DNA of 64,000 nucleotides. It comes from Ligustrum vulgare. Lineage: Eukaryota; Streptophyta; Magnoliopsida; Lamiales; Oleaceae. The position numbers were made by a program, and so were the translations under genes. The notes under the pieces were generated by a model. It was not told the origin of the DNA. It saw nothing but the letters and a program-made list of their open reading frames with translations, and searched no databases. Shown piece after piece: positions 22,172 through 33,048 of the stretch (position 1 is its first letter; each line of letters begins with the position of its first letter). The DNA lies in the NCBI GenBank assembly GCA_963555705.1, contig OY743183.1, positions 50,705,466 through 50,769,465 on the forward strand, read 5' to 3'.

Positions 22172-22440
22172 TGCAGGATACACATTTACATGTTAAAATC
22201 AAAGTGCAAAAAAAGGGGGGTAATATGGGGAAAAAAAGAAAAGGAAAAACAACTACCCAAATGACAAAAAATTTTAAATGACTTAAACGGCTCAAATTGA
22301 CTTAAATGATTTATGAATACTGAGTTCAAACCAATTCTTTTAATAGATAGGGATGAAATATGCAAGACACATTTAAATGTCAAAATCAAAGTATAAAAAA
22401 AGGGGAGATAATATGGGGAAAGAGAAAAAGAAAAAGAAAA
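22172..22440. repeat. Diverged direct repeat (~75 bp copies)
   Basis: 22172-22246 and 22360-22430 share atgcaRgacacattt, caaaatcaaagt and the purine run ggggNgataatatgggga, separated by about 110 bp of unrelated sequence. Confidence 0.75.
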
Positions 22441-22444
22441 AAAT

Positions 22445-23730
22445 GGGTAAATAGCACAGAAGGTCCCTAACGTTTGCACTTTTTGTAAAAATCGTCCCTA
22501 ACGTTTCAATTTTGACATTTACATTCTCAAAAGTCAAAATCACTTTTCTTTGCAAAAATAATCCTTCCATCAAGCACCGTTAAATTCAGCTGTTAGAAAA
22601 GATGGGTAATTTGTACATTTCGTTCCTAATGTTTATAAGTTTTGTGAAATACATCCATATCCTTTCGTTTTTTGTGCAAATCATCCCTAAATCACTTAAT
22701 TATTGCTAAATACATTATTTTTCATATAAAATGACAATTTTACCCTCCCCTTTAAATAAATAAAAAAAGAAATGTAAAAATTAATTGCACTCTCACAACA
22801 TCAAATTTTTCAAAAGTGCAAATGGGTCATAATTGAACAATTATAAAAATAAAAAATAAATATAGTAATAAGGTATTTATCTATTTTAATTTAATTTAAG
22901 ATCATATAAATTTATTAACAAGATCGTTAAAAAAATCATTTACATCATTATTTAATGTAACTTTAAAACTCAAAAGACTTTTCAATGGTTCTTTCTTATT
23001 GAACTTCACATTATGATAATTTTCATATAAAATTTGAATTATCTATTATTGATTGGATAGATAAAATCCTGATTAATATATAAATTGTTATTGATCAAAT
23101 GATCAATTTTGGATCAATGACCATTGAATTCAAAATTGATAGGATGCTATGATAAATTTAAATCATATGTGGAAACTATCACAATGCTAAGTTCAATAAG
23201 AATAATGGCCCATTAATTTTCTTTTCTTTTTTTTTTTTGAATTTCAAAGTTATATTAATAATGAAGTAAATAATTTTATTAAATTAAAGATCTTTTTAAT
23301 ACATTTATATGATCTTAAATTAAAATATATAAATACCTTATTTCTATTTTTTATTATTATTATTTTTGTAATTGTTCAAATTTTGATCCATTTGCACTTT
23401 TGAAAAATTTAATGCTGTGAGTACAATTAATTTTTACATTTCTTTTTTTTTATTTAAAGATGGAAGGTAAATTTGTTATTTTATGTGTAAAAATAATAAA
23501 AATAATGTATTTAGCAATAATTAAGTGAGTTAGGGATGTTTTGCACAAAAATGAGAGGATGAGGATGTATTCCACAAAACTTCGAAACATTAAGGACGAA
23601 ATGTGCAAATTACCCATCTTTTCTAACGGCTGAAAGATGATTTTGAGGGTATAAATGTCAAAATTGAAACGTTAGGGATGATTTTTATAAGAAGTGCAGA
23701 CGTTAGGAACTTTTTGCGCTATTACACCCC
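22445..23730. mobile_element. Foldback element with ~500-bp inverted arms
   Basis: The left end (GGGTAAATAGCACAGAAGG...CCTAACGTTTGCAC) is mirrored at the right end (GTGCAGACGTTAGGAAC...GCTATTAC-ACCC). The arms match, with divergence, over roughly 22445-22980 and 23240-23730 around a ~250-bp centre. No coding capacity. A transcript would form a long hairpin. The right end abuts an 18-base C run (about 23727-23744). No clear TSD was found, partly because the flanks are low-complexity. Confidence 0.8.
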
Positions 23731-23810
23731 CCCCCCCCCCCCCCGAATATTGCAAATTGGATTAAAGTTGAACGAAATGAAAATAAAATTGAGTAAAAAT
23801 TGGATTAAAG

Positions 23811-24605
23811 TTGACATTATGATAATTTTCATATAAAATTTGAATTATCTATTATTGATTGAATAGATAAAATCCTGATTAATATGTAAATTGTTATTAA
23901 TCAAATGATTAATTTTGGATCAATGACCATTGAATTCAAAATTGATAGAATGCTATGATAAATTTAAATCATATGTAGAAACTATCACAATGTTAAGTTC
24001 AATAAGAATAATGGGCCGTTAAATTTGTTTTTTTGAATTTCAAAGTTATATTAATAATGAAGTAAATAATTTTATTAAATTAACGATCTTTTTAATACAT
24101 TTATATGATCTTAAATTAAAATACATAAATACCTTATTGCTAAATTTTTTTTTTATTATTTTTGTAATTGTTCAAATTTTGATCCATTTGCACTTTTGAA
24201 AAATTTAATGCTGTGAGTGCAATTAATTTTTACATTTCTTTTTTTTATTATTTAAAGAGGGAAGGTAAATTTGTTATTTTATGTGTAAAAATAATAAAAA
24301 TAATGTATTTAGCAATAATTAAGTGAGTTATGGATGTTTTGCACAAAAATGAGAGGATGAGGATGTATTCCACAAAACTTCTAAATGTTAAGGACGAAAT
24401 GTGCAAATTACCCATCTTTTCTAACAGTTGAAAGATGGTTTTGAGGGTGTAAATACCAAAATTGAAATGTTATGGAGAATTTTCATAAGAAGTGCAGACG
24501 TTAGGAACTTTTTGTGCTATTTAAACCCTACCCCCACCCCCCCACCCCGGAATATTGAAAATTGGATTAAAGTTGAACGAAATGAAAATAAAATTGAGTA
24601 AAAAG
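23811..24605. repeat. Direct duplication of the right half of the foldback element
   Basis: From acattatgataattttcat to attgagtaaaaa this segment repeats about 23014-23808 with small differences, in direct orientation. The copied C run has become cccccacccccccacccc (about 24530-24548). Confidence 0.9.
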
Positions 24606-24694
24606 CAAAATAATATTCAAGCGATTGCTTAGTGGAATTTTTGAAAATGTCGTGCCATGCGATCGCATGGTGGTCTGAAAGTGACCGATGAAAA

Positions 24695-24838
24695 TTTTTT
24701 ATTCACACTTTTTCATGCATTTTGATGAAAAAACATGACTTCTCATGTTGCGATTCGCACCATTCGTTTTTTATTCACACTTTTTCATGCATTTTGATGA
24801 AAAAACATGATTTCTCATGTTGCGATTCGCACCATTCG
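24695..24838. repeat. 72-bp tandem duplication
   Basis: Units 24695-24766 and 24767-24838 differ at about one base (catgactt versus catgattt). Confidence 0.95.
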
Positions 24839-24894
24839 TGGAGGTTTCTGGAAAACTATGAATAGGTGATAAATTTTCAACTTAAACACACAAT

Positions 24895-25443
24895 TAGGGG
24901 TGGGCATCAACCCGCCCAACCCGCTAAAACCGTCCAACCCAACCCAACACGATCGGGTTAGGTTGGGTTTTGATGAAAATTGGGTTGGGTTGGGTTATAA
25001 AAAAAAAAAAAAAATTGTTTGGATTGGGTTGGGTTGTGTTGGATGTGTCAACCCAACCCAACCCGACCCAACCCAACCCAACCCAAGCAAAATTTTAAAA
25101 ATATAAGACTATTTAAATTTCAAGAATCTTAAATCCATTTTTAACTTGGATGAAACTCAAATATAATTTGAACATATTTTAATTTTATTAACAAGTATTT
25201 AATTTATTATATTTGAGCTTATTGTATTGTACATAATTTATTTGAGTTAATAGTTGATTTATGGGCATAATTTTTTAATTTTCTAAGAATTTTATTTAAT
25301 TGGACCAAAGTCCAAACCACCCAACCCAACCCGACCGAAATTTGATTGGGTTGGGTTGGGTTGATTTTTTATCAACCCGACCATAGTGGGTTGGGTTCGG
25401 GTTGGGCAAAAAACCGACCCAACCCAACCCACGCCCACCCCTA
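24895..25443. mobile_element. hAT-type MITE with telomere-like subterminal repeats
   Basis: Perfect 11-bp TIRs TAGGGGTGGGC and an exact 8-bp TSD, cacacaat (24887-24894 and 25444-25451). Subterminal regions carry many GGGTTGGGTT and inverted AACCCAACCC runs at both ends (about 24910-25085 and 25310-25430), with an AT-rich centre. 549 bp, no coding capacity. Confidence 0.92.
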
Positions 25444-25451
25444 CACACAAT

Positions 25452-26163
25452 ATCAACAATATCAAAACAAAGTTTTGTCCAAAATATACTAAATTCATTC
25501 CAATCTTTGTGCTCTTCAAGTCCGAGAAATTTAAGTGCTCTGAATTTTCTTCTATTTTTTACTTGATTTAAATACACAAATCATTTATCAAGTAGTCCTT
25601 AACCACTCAAATTATCGAGATGAGGCAGATATCGTTTGAGGACAACGATTTATGTGATCGAATCTACTTTGTTCATTTTCAATTATTCTATTATCTTCTT
25701 GTTTTCTTTTTGTTTGATTATTATCTTTTCTCTATCTACCATAAATTTCATCAAATTGTCCTACATTGTGGGATGTATTTGGCAAGTATAATAATAAATA
25801 TATAAATTTCTCGTATCAATAGAAAGCAAATATATATTTGTAACTTATTTTTCAATTTATTTTTAAATTTAAAGAAATTTATCTAATTTATTCTATCTTT
25901 TTGCTCAAGGTAATCCTTCTCAAAATATTTTGACGAATAAAGCCCCCCCCCCCCCCCCCCATCCCCACCCCGGGGAGCAAATTGAATCTGGTTCTTTTCT
26001 ACAAGGTTGTCTTCAGAAAATGTTTGGAAAGTGAAACCGACGGTATAAAATTTGATAACAAAAATAAAAAATTTATGTTTCATTCATGTAGGTGATTTCC
26101 GTAATTTTAAAGAGAGGGTAATCGGTGTAACAATAAGATATTTTGGGGTTTTACTGCAATTAT
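25452..26163. other. Intergenic DNA with a C homopolymer
   Basis: No gene recognised. A run of 19 C lies at about 25942-25960, followed by atccccaccccgggg. Confidence 0.6.
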
Positions 26164-26347
26164 GATTTATATATTTAAAGATTTTTTTTAATGACTCAAA
26201 TGTCCAAACTTCGTCGGACTAATCCTGGGGGACCTTCCCCCTAGTTCGCCTTCCAGATTTATATATTTAAAGATTTTTTTTAATGACTCAAATGTCCAAA
26301 CTTCGTCGGACTAATCCTGGGGGACCTTCCCCCTAGTTCGCCTTCCA
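26164..26347. repeat. 92-bp perfect tandem duplication
   Basis: Units 26164-26255 and 26256-26347 appear identical. Each carries the small hairpin GGGGGACCTTCCCCC. Confidence 0.95.
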
Positions 26348-26587
26348 GATTAATATGAACGCGAATACAATATTTGCAAATTTGGAGTAGACATTCGGGT
26401 AATAATTCTTCTCCTCATGAACCCCCTTTACATCGTGAGGATAGGACCCCTGGAAGGGGAAAGGGCACACCATGACCATATGTAAGCATTTTTCTTTCAA
26501 TATTTAAATGTTATTTTTCAAGAACCAAGATTAAAACATCTGATTCTCTAGTTTCAACTCTTCTCACTTTATCATTGCATCATACCT

Positions 26588-26698
26588 GCGGAGGCTTTTA
26601 AGGATTTTCTTAAAAGGTTGAACCGCAACATTGATGGTCCCACTGCCCCGCTCGAGAGCCTTGTGAAGAAGATAAATCGCAAAATGTGTCTCAGTTAG
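26588..26698 (+). other. Coding-like fragment, unrecognised
   Basis: A 36-codon frame ending in TAG reads AEAFKDFLKRLNRNIDGP then TAPLESLVKKINRKM, basic and helix-like, in otherwise non-coding AT-rich DNA. It may be an exon remnant or captured fragment; the family was not recognised. Confidence 0.3.
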
Positions 26699-27189
26699 CC
26701 AAGATTTGAAGCTTGCTAACTGATTTCTACTGCAAGGAGATCAAATCCAAAGCATTTTGCCTAGATTTGAACCATCACCCTGTAGTTGCCAACAACACAA
26801 ACTTTAGTCACTTCAGTCTTTAACAGCTGAGTTATGTCTCGAGGCAGATTTTCTAGGATTTTCTTGCATCTGTGAATCATGGTTAATGTGATCTCTCAAA
26901 CAAGTATGAGACAAGAAAAAGAACAACTTTAGAATTCTCATTTAATTTCACCAATTCCTTTTTTTATTATTATTATTATTTTTTTTCAAGGGACACCAAT
27001 GTTGACCACCCATACTTAAAAATTACCCAAATGTTGACTAAAGCCATGTTTAAGCCTCATTATTTACAATCTTATTTTTTTAAAATTTATTTTCAACTAT
27101 ATATTTTATTAATAAAATAATTTACACATAAATCAAAAAAAAATCTCATTTTTCATCCACACATTCTTCAAAAATTTATTATTACAAAT

Positions 27190-27362
27190 TGTTGTAAATA
27201 TTATATGGTATTAGTGAATGACAATTGTACCCCTAAAATCTTATGTATTATTACCTTATGTATCCCTTATTCCCCATATATATATGGGGACTTTGATTCA
27301 TAATAATACACAAGTTTATTGGTGTCTCTAATTTTCTCTCTTTTTCTCTCTAGTTTATAACA
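27190..27362 (+). repeat. 5' LTR (173 bp)
   Basis: TG...CA, preceded by the TSD caaat, with about 94% identity to 32483-32655 by eye. Confidence 0.93.
27271..27290 (+). promoter_or_regulatory. LTR TATA box inside a 20-bp perfect palindrome
   Basis: TCCCCATATATATATGGGGA equals its own reverse complement. In the 3' LTR (32565-32583) the arms have become CCCCC and GGGGG, so pairing is kept although bases on both sides changed. Confidence 0.65.
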
Positions 27363-27376
27363 CGTTATCAGCACAA
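27363..27376 (+). other. Primer-binding site, tRNA-Ile anticodon-arm type
   Basis: CGTTATCAGCACAA follows the LTR directly. It matches the PBS at 7721-7734 except for one base. Confidence 0.6.
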
Positions 27377-27624
27377 GTCTCTACCAAATTGAGTTAGAAT
27401 TTTCTTTTTCAAAATCCCATATATCAAAATATTAGTTAGATGGTAAAATCATATACACCGAAATTAATTTGATGACATATGAATTTTTTTTATTACTATT
27501 CAATTGCAATTCACATCTATTCATTACAATGTTGTTCATTAGCACTTGCGGCTCATAAATCTGAATCTAATTTTCTCCAACCAATTCGACAGATTTTGAT
27601 CTTTATATTGATAATTCATTATGT

Positions 27625-29330
27625 TGTTACTCCTAAAGTAGAACAACAGTATATATTAATATTCCAGAAGAATATTAATTATAGATTTGTTCATTACAAA
27701 TTTATTGATGCTATTAATTCATTTGTTGTTACTCCTGAAGTAGCACAACATTATATTAATATTCCAGAAGAATACTAATCATAGATCTGTGTCCATCTAT
27801 TACAAATATTTGTTGTTTTTCCTGAAGTAGCACAACATTATAATTAATATTTCAAAAGAATATTATTTGCTCCCGAAGAGTATAAATTATAATTTTCAAT
27901 ATTCCAGAAGAATATTGATTTATTATTCTTGAATAATCGAAATTTTAGAACTATAATTATTCAAGAAAAATAATTTGTGGTTGCTCCTAAAGTAGCACAA
28001 TTTTTATTATAATAATATTCGTAAAGAATATTAATTGCTCCTGAAGAGCATAATTTTGAAAGATTTATTATTCAATTGCTCTAGAAGAGCAAATATCTAA
28101 AATCTTTAACAATAATTTGTTCTCGCTCCTGAAGTAGCACAACGGATGATTAATATTTCAGAAAAATATTAATTGTAAATTTGTCTATTATAAATAATTT
28201 GTTGTTACTCCTGAAGTAGTACAACATTATAATTAATATCCTATAAGGATGTTATTTGCTCCTGAAGAGCATGAATTATAATTTTCAACATTCTAGAAGA
28301 ATATTGATTTATTATTTATTTTGGAAGAATCGAAATAAATTCGTTAAAGTATACCTTGTTCCAGCAAATTATTATTGTTATTATTTTTTGCTCTTTCAAT
28401 TTTGTCATTGAAAATCACTACGTTATTTTGAATTCTCAAATACATTATTAGATTTGATTCTACCATATATTAGTTATATATCTAATTTTTATATATGGAA
28501 TTCACGTGCATGTTTAGTATCTTTTGCATATTGGTAAAAGATTTAGCCAATAAAAGATTTAGTCAATTTTGTTAACTTCTATATATGGAGATTCTTTTTC
28601 CTGATATATGTTTGGTAATTCATTTTTGTATATAAATTCATATTATGTTTATATGGTAATTAATATTCTTTAAGATGATTAAATATTTGTAGATGTTCAT
28701 TCTTAAATTCTGATTTAATAATGTATCATATTGTTGCTCACAAAGTAGGACAACAATAGTAGTATTCTAGAAGAACATTTCTTGCTTGTCACGAGCAGTA
28801 TATTACAATTTCAATATTCCAGAAGAATATTGATCCAATGCTCTTGAAGAAGCATAATTTAAAATATGTTTTAAATGAATATGGTGTTGGTGTTCTCGAA
28901 TAAACACAACCCACATTAGATAAATATTCCAGAAGAATATTTTAACGTCACTCGTGTAGAGCACAAATATTGTTGGCTTGAAAGGAAGAATGAATAATTA
29001 ATATCAATATTCCAGAAGAATATTGACTTATTATTCTTGAAGAATTACAATTTTAGCAATATAATTATTTCAGAAGAATAATTCGTTATTTTGCTCCTAA
29101 ATATCACAATAGATATCAATTATTGTTATAATTGAATGAGATTCGAATCAATATTCCAGAAAAATATTGCGTTATTGCTACATTTCAATATTCCAGAAGA
29201 ATATTTCATTTTTACTCTTGAAGAAGCAATACGTTGTTGCTCCCGAAGAAGCACAACATTTATAAAATAATATTATCCGCTTTTGAAGAATATGATATTA
29301 TAATTTCAATATTCCAGAAGAATATTGACA
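27625..29330 (+). repeat. Dense array of short hairpins with a conserved YNGAA loop (element 27190-32655)
   Basis: Perfect or near-perfect hairpins: 27655-27679 (10-bp stem, loop CAGAA), 27896-27918 (9 bp), 28013-28033 (8 bp, loop GTAAA), 28036-28050 (loop CTGAA), 28076-28092 (loop TAGAA), 28149-28173 (10 bp), 28234-28254 (loop TATAA), 28257-28271, 28811-28833, 28921-28943, 29004-29026, 29063-29083, 29187-29205 and 29306-29328. Arm TCAATATTC, loop CAGAA, arm GAATATTGA recurs four times. A longer bulged type, GTTGTTACT-CCTGA-AGTA..ACAAC, occurs at 27725-27749 and 28201-28225. Confidence 0.88.
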
Positions 29331-29545
29331 TATTGATTTTGAATGAGCAATAAAAACGTGCTTTCGAAGTAGCATATGTTTCGAAGAATATCTCATTTAA
29401 GTTCATATTTATCCCCGAAGGAAAACATATAACTAATGTCATAAGGACATTGTTTAGTTTGACTACTTGAATAATAAATGATTATACAATATTTAATCAT
29501 TGAATTATATCTTATATTGAACCAAAAGTTCAATTTAATTTTATT

Positions 29546-29650
29546 ATTTGGCATGACCAGTTGGACCATCACTGGATCAATAATGATGCGAAATTAAAAT
29601 TGATACTAGATGAAGAACCAGAAGATTCTTTAATTCAATCATATATGATG
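29546..29650 (+). pseudogene. Copia pol remnant (pre-integrase segment)
   Basis: Reads WHDQLDHHWINNDAK and so on, clearly derived from the copia pre-integrase motif (WHxRLGHPG type), with degenerate continuation. Too short and mutated to be functional. Confidence 0.6.
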
Positions 29651-30848
29651 TTTATTCTCTTTCATGAAATTTTTCATTATCACTAGCTAAAATAGGGATT
29701 AAATTCCCTATATTTCTGAAAATTAATTGGGGTGATAAATGGGGACCCATCATCTTCCACGTTGATCATCTAAATATTATTTGTATACAATAGATTTGAT
29801 ACATGTACTAGATGACTGCATGTTGTTCGCAACCTGAAGTTTGCGAAATGATTGCTCAAATTATGAATTATGAGCATAATTTTCAGATTATATAATCAAG
29901 AAAGTGTCTTGATAATGCTAGTGGACACGAATCTCAGCATTTTAATAAGTATTAGTTGGGATGTCGATAAATAGTTTAACATTTTTGTTTGTTAAACGCC
30001 TCTAATTAATTTAATTGAGAACAAAATACTTCCCTTTTTGTTTAGGAAATTCTATTACGCATCATGTCAATATCATAGTTCTCCCTATTATAATTGGGGT
30101 TAGAGCATAATTTTCCCAAATAATTTTTTGATAGTGCAATTGATCCACCACAATGCACTGATATGGGAAATAAAGAATGTTGAGAAAAATGCGTTGTTTG
30201 AACATTTATCCCAAATGGGTGATATTTTACAACGTCGAAAAAAAATGATTGTCAATTTGATTGGACAATTTTCTCAACATTAGGGGGAAATAGCTTAAAA
30301 TCAAACAAATGCATCATATTATGTTATATATATCCTCGCGATTGATAATACGAACCAGAAGTTCGATTGAAAATATGAACAAAACGTTCAAAGATAACAT
30401 AATTCCAAGATGCATAAGAGATTAATAAAATCTCATGCTCTATCTTATATTGATATGTAGCATTCTGAAGCGTAGCGATATTTGATTCGAATAAAGATCC
30501 CCAAATAAATAAAAATAGAGCAAATGATTACAATGGTCTTATTGAGGAGGCATATACTCGTGAGAGAGTATTTATTGACATAATTAATTGTAAATCTCCA
30601 TAAGATGTTCAAGTACTTGAAATATTGAAAATTGAGATCTCTATAGTTATGCCTCGTGGGGAAAGAAATCAAATTGAGATGATAATTGTGTCGACACACT
30701 TTTTAAAGCACTTATGCAAAAGCAAATTGCGAAGCTAGCCGCATCATAATTTGAATGATAGTGAGGATAATAAAAGAAAATATGTCGAAGAAAATTGACA
30801 TAAAAATAGTTGGCAAAAATATGCATTCAGGCTAAATTAAACTTATTA

Positions 30849-31552
30849 CAAAACCTGAAGTTTTGGGACCTGAAGTACAAACACATAAAAGTGTAAAGCC
30901 AGGAAAATACCTATAGGTATAGTCGTAATACACGACTTGTTGCGCAACTAATGTTTCAAAGATCTGGCATAGATACAATATTATATTTGCTGAAAATGCA
31001 TAATAAGTGCCTATAAATATATGATTATTAGAAATAATGAAAAATGATTTACTATGATTACTATCTCGCGCTCTTTGATGTACCAATGAGTGATATCAAA
31101 ATGTATGATCATCAAATCGGTACGTTGGGAATATTCTTTGAAGTACCAATGAGTGAGATTAAAAAGGGTAATCAATACCTCGGTACTTTGGGATTGCGGT
31201 GAAATAATTAGAGAAAATCCATTTGAAATATATGAATTGTTATCTATCTAAAGTTTCACGACTTAAATTTGGTGGTAGCAATTTGACAATTGCAATGTGA
31301 AACATATACGATGCCTGAAGCATACAGTATAATCCTTGAAGGATTAAATATATTTAAAATATATAGTTCAAATTTTTAAGAAATTTGTTTGATCAAAGTA
31401 TACATATACTTTGCGATCTGAATATTTAATATGCCTTGAAAAGATTCAATTTGTAATTGAATGTGATTGTCGTATAAAATTATATTTGAAAATTCAGGCA
31501 ATTGATTTTCAATATACAAATTCATGGTTAATTATTCACCTGAAGTGAATAA
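30849..31552 (+). repeat. Second hairpin cluster and block shared with the other LTR element
   Basis: Hairpins at 30849-30865 (CAAAAC/GTTTTG, loop CTGAA), 31311-31323, 31330-31346 (loop TTGAA) and 31532-31552 (8-bp stem, loop CTGAA). Another with a 5-bp stem lies just upstream at 30351-30365. Between them, 30867-30950 matches the 90-bp repeat at 11521. 31065-31200 matches 11771-11871 (shared phrases ctctttgatgtaccaatgag and ggtacgttggga), itself a tandem pair in this copy. Confidence 0.75.
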
Positions 31553-31854
31553 GTTAATTGTTCATTGAAGTGAATAAGTCACTTCTAGATTTGAGAACTG
31601 CATTAAATGCATTGATGAAAATTGATTATAGAACATGGCTCAATGTAGCATGTTCAAATAATTGAAAATATTTTATAGTTCTTCAAGTTCAAAGCAATAA
31701 TTGAATTTATATTCGAAAAACAAATAATACAAGATATGCACCATTATATATGTTTGGTAAACATATTCGATATTGCACCGATTTACAACTGAAATAATTA
31801 AATGCAGTATCAATATAATTCTAATGTTCCAATGAGGGGGAGCTAATATACGCT

Positions 31855-32447
31855 ACACTCTTTTTTCCTTAACCGATGTTTTGTCCCACGAGGTTTTCCT
31901 GGCAAGGTTTTTAATGAGGTAGCTGTCATCAATATCTATTGATATACTCTCTTATACGAAACTCCTGAAAAGATCAAGATATGAATGATTCAATAGAGAT
32001 TGAATCAGGGGGAGTAACTATATGAATGATTCAATACATATTGAATCAGGGGGAGTAGCTGTACTCTTTTTCCTTCGTTCAGGTTTTCTCCCACTGAATT
32101 TTTCTGACAAGGTTTTAACGAGACAACATCAAAATACTCCAGAATTTCAACAAATCTACTCAAGTGACAATGAAGCTGATTTATCTACAAAAGTACTATC
32201 AACATCTACATTCAAGAAACCAGTTCACGAGATTGGGATACATCAACTCGATGATTTACAACGATCAACACTAGGGGGGAGTAGCTGTACTCTTTTTCCT
32301 TCGCCCAAGTTTTGTCCTACTGGGTTTTCTTGGCAAGGTTTTGACGATGCAGCATTTATTGTAATACTCCAAAATAACTGTACTCTTTTTCCTTCGTTTG
32401 ATTTTTTTACCATTGGGTTTTTATTAAACAAGGTTTTAACGAGACAG
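31855..32447 (+). repeat. Four copies of the ~70-bp cassette with polypurine tracts
   Basis: Copies start at about 31855, 32060, 32287 and 32380, with the same shared blocks as 12371-13066. Polypurine tracts (AGGGGGAG type) occur at about 31834, 32007, 32048 and 32273. Confidence 0.85.
32125..32272 (+). pseudogene. Copia pol C-terminal remnant
   Basis: The open stretch reads SSDNEADLSTKVLSTSTFKK then PVHEIGIHQLDDLQ. This corresponds to the end of the RNase H domain and C-terminus of a copia Pol (DNxADLFTKxLPTSTF type). It lies between two cassette copies, so the cassettes overlap the end of pol. Confidence 0.75.
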
Positions 32448-32482
32448 ATATTTTGTAATATCATATGTCATTCAAGGAGAAG

Positions 32483-32655
32483 TGTTGTAAATATTATATG
32501 GTATTAGTGAATGACAATTATACCCCTAAAATCTTAGGTATTATTACATTATGTATCCCTTATTCCCCCTATATATATGGGGGCTTTAATTCATAAAAAT
32601 ACACAAGTTTATTGGTATCTCTACTTTTCTCTCTTTTTCTCTCTAATTTATAACA
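32483..32655 (+). repeat. 3' LTR (173 bp)
   Basis: Preceded by a weakened polypurine tract (aaggagaag, 32474-32482) and followed by the TSD caaat (32656-32660). Confidence 0.93.
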
Positions 32656-32660
32656 CAAAT

Positions 32661-33039
32661 CTTATTTTTGTAAATAAAAGGCTCAAACTAAATCTTTTCC
32701 ACCAACATGGGTAACATAAACAAGGTTAATGGCATAACATCTCTCTATCTTCTATTACCTTTGCGCAAATCATTCTATCTTTTTTATTTTGATATTTTAC
32801 CCCCGAATCAACTTTTACGGGTACAAATCGTCAATTTTGTCAAATTTCAACAATTTCTTTCCTTAAATAAACGTGTGATAAGCACATTACTGAATTTACA
32901 GGGGTAAAAATTGTAGTTCTCTTAACTATTTTCATTTTATTTGATAAAAGCAATATAAATATGAAAGAGGAAAATCAATTCCCAAGAAAAAAAGTGCATT
33001 GGTGACCCTACAATGCATAATGTACACAAAATTTGACAA
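32661..33039. other. Intergenic DNA
   Basis: Nothing recognised. A 66-codon frame at 32707-32907 has no known signature and is probably spurious. Confidence 0.5.
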
Positions 33040-33048
33040 TTTCTCAAA

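Larger units (their letters stand above)
27190..32655 (+). mobile_element. Copia-type LTR element, mostly non-coding, related to 7514-13303
   Basis: 173-bp LTRs (27190-27362 and 32483-32655) begin TGTTGTAAAT and end TTATAACA. They differ at about 10 positions and are flanked by an exact 5-bp TSD, caaat (27185-27189 and 32656-32660). The interior lacks intact frames but keeps copia traces: a pre-integrase phrase at 29546-29650 and the pol C-terminus at 32125-32272. It has the same unusual PBS, a dense hairpin array, conserved blocks and four 3' cassettes as the element at 7514. About 6% LTR divergence means it is clearly older than that one. Confidence 0.92.

Noticed and set aside
24900..25106. 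Interstitial telomere
   Set aside because: The GGGTTGGGTT runs are not the plant telomere unit TTTAGGG and are explained as subterminal repeats of a complete hAT MITE with TSD.
27625..29330. CRISPR-like array
   Set aside because: Repeats are palindromes of varying sequence with irregular spacing inside a plant LTR element; no cas genes, and the genome is eukaryotic.
32707..32907. 66-codon plus-strand frame as a small gene
   Set aside because: Hydrophobic, AT-driven composition with no signature; adjacent to an LTR and not conserved in any way visible here.
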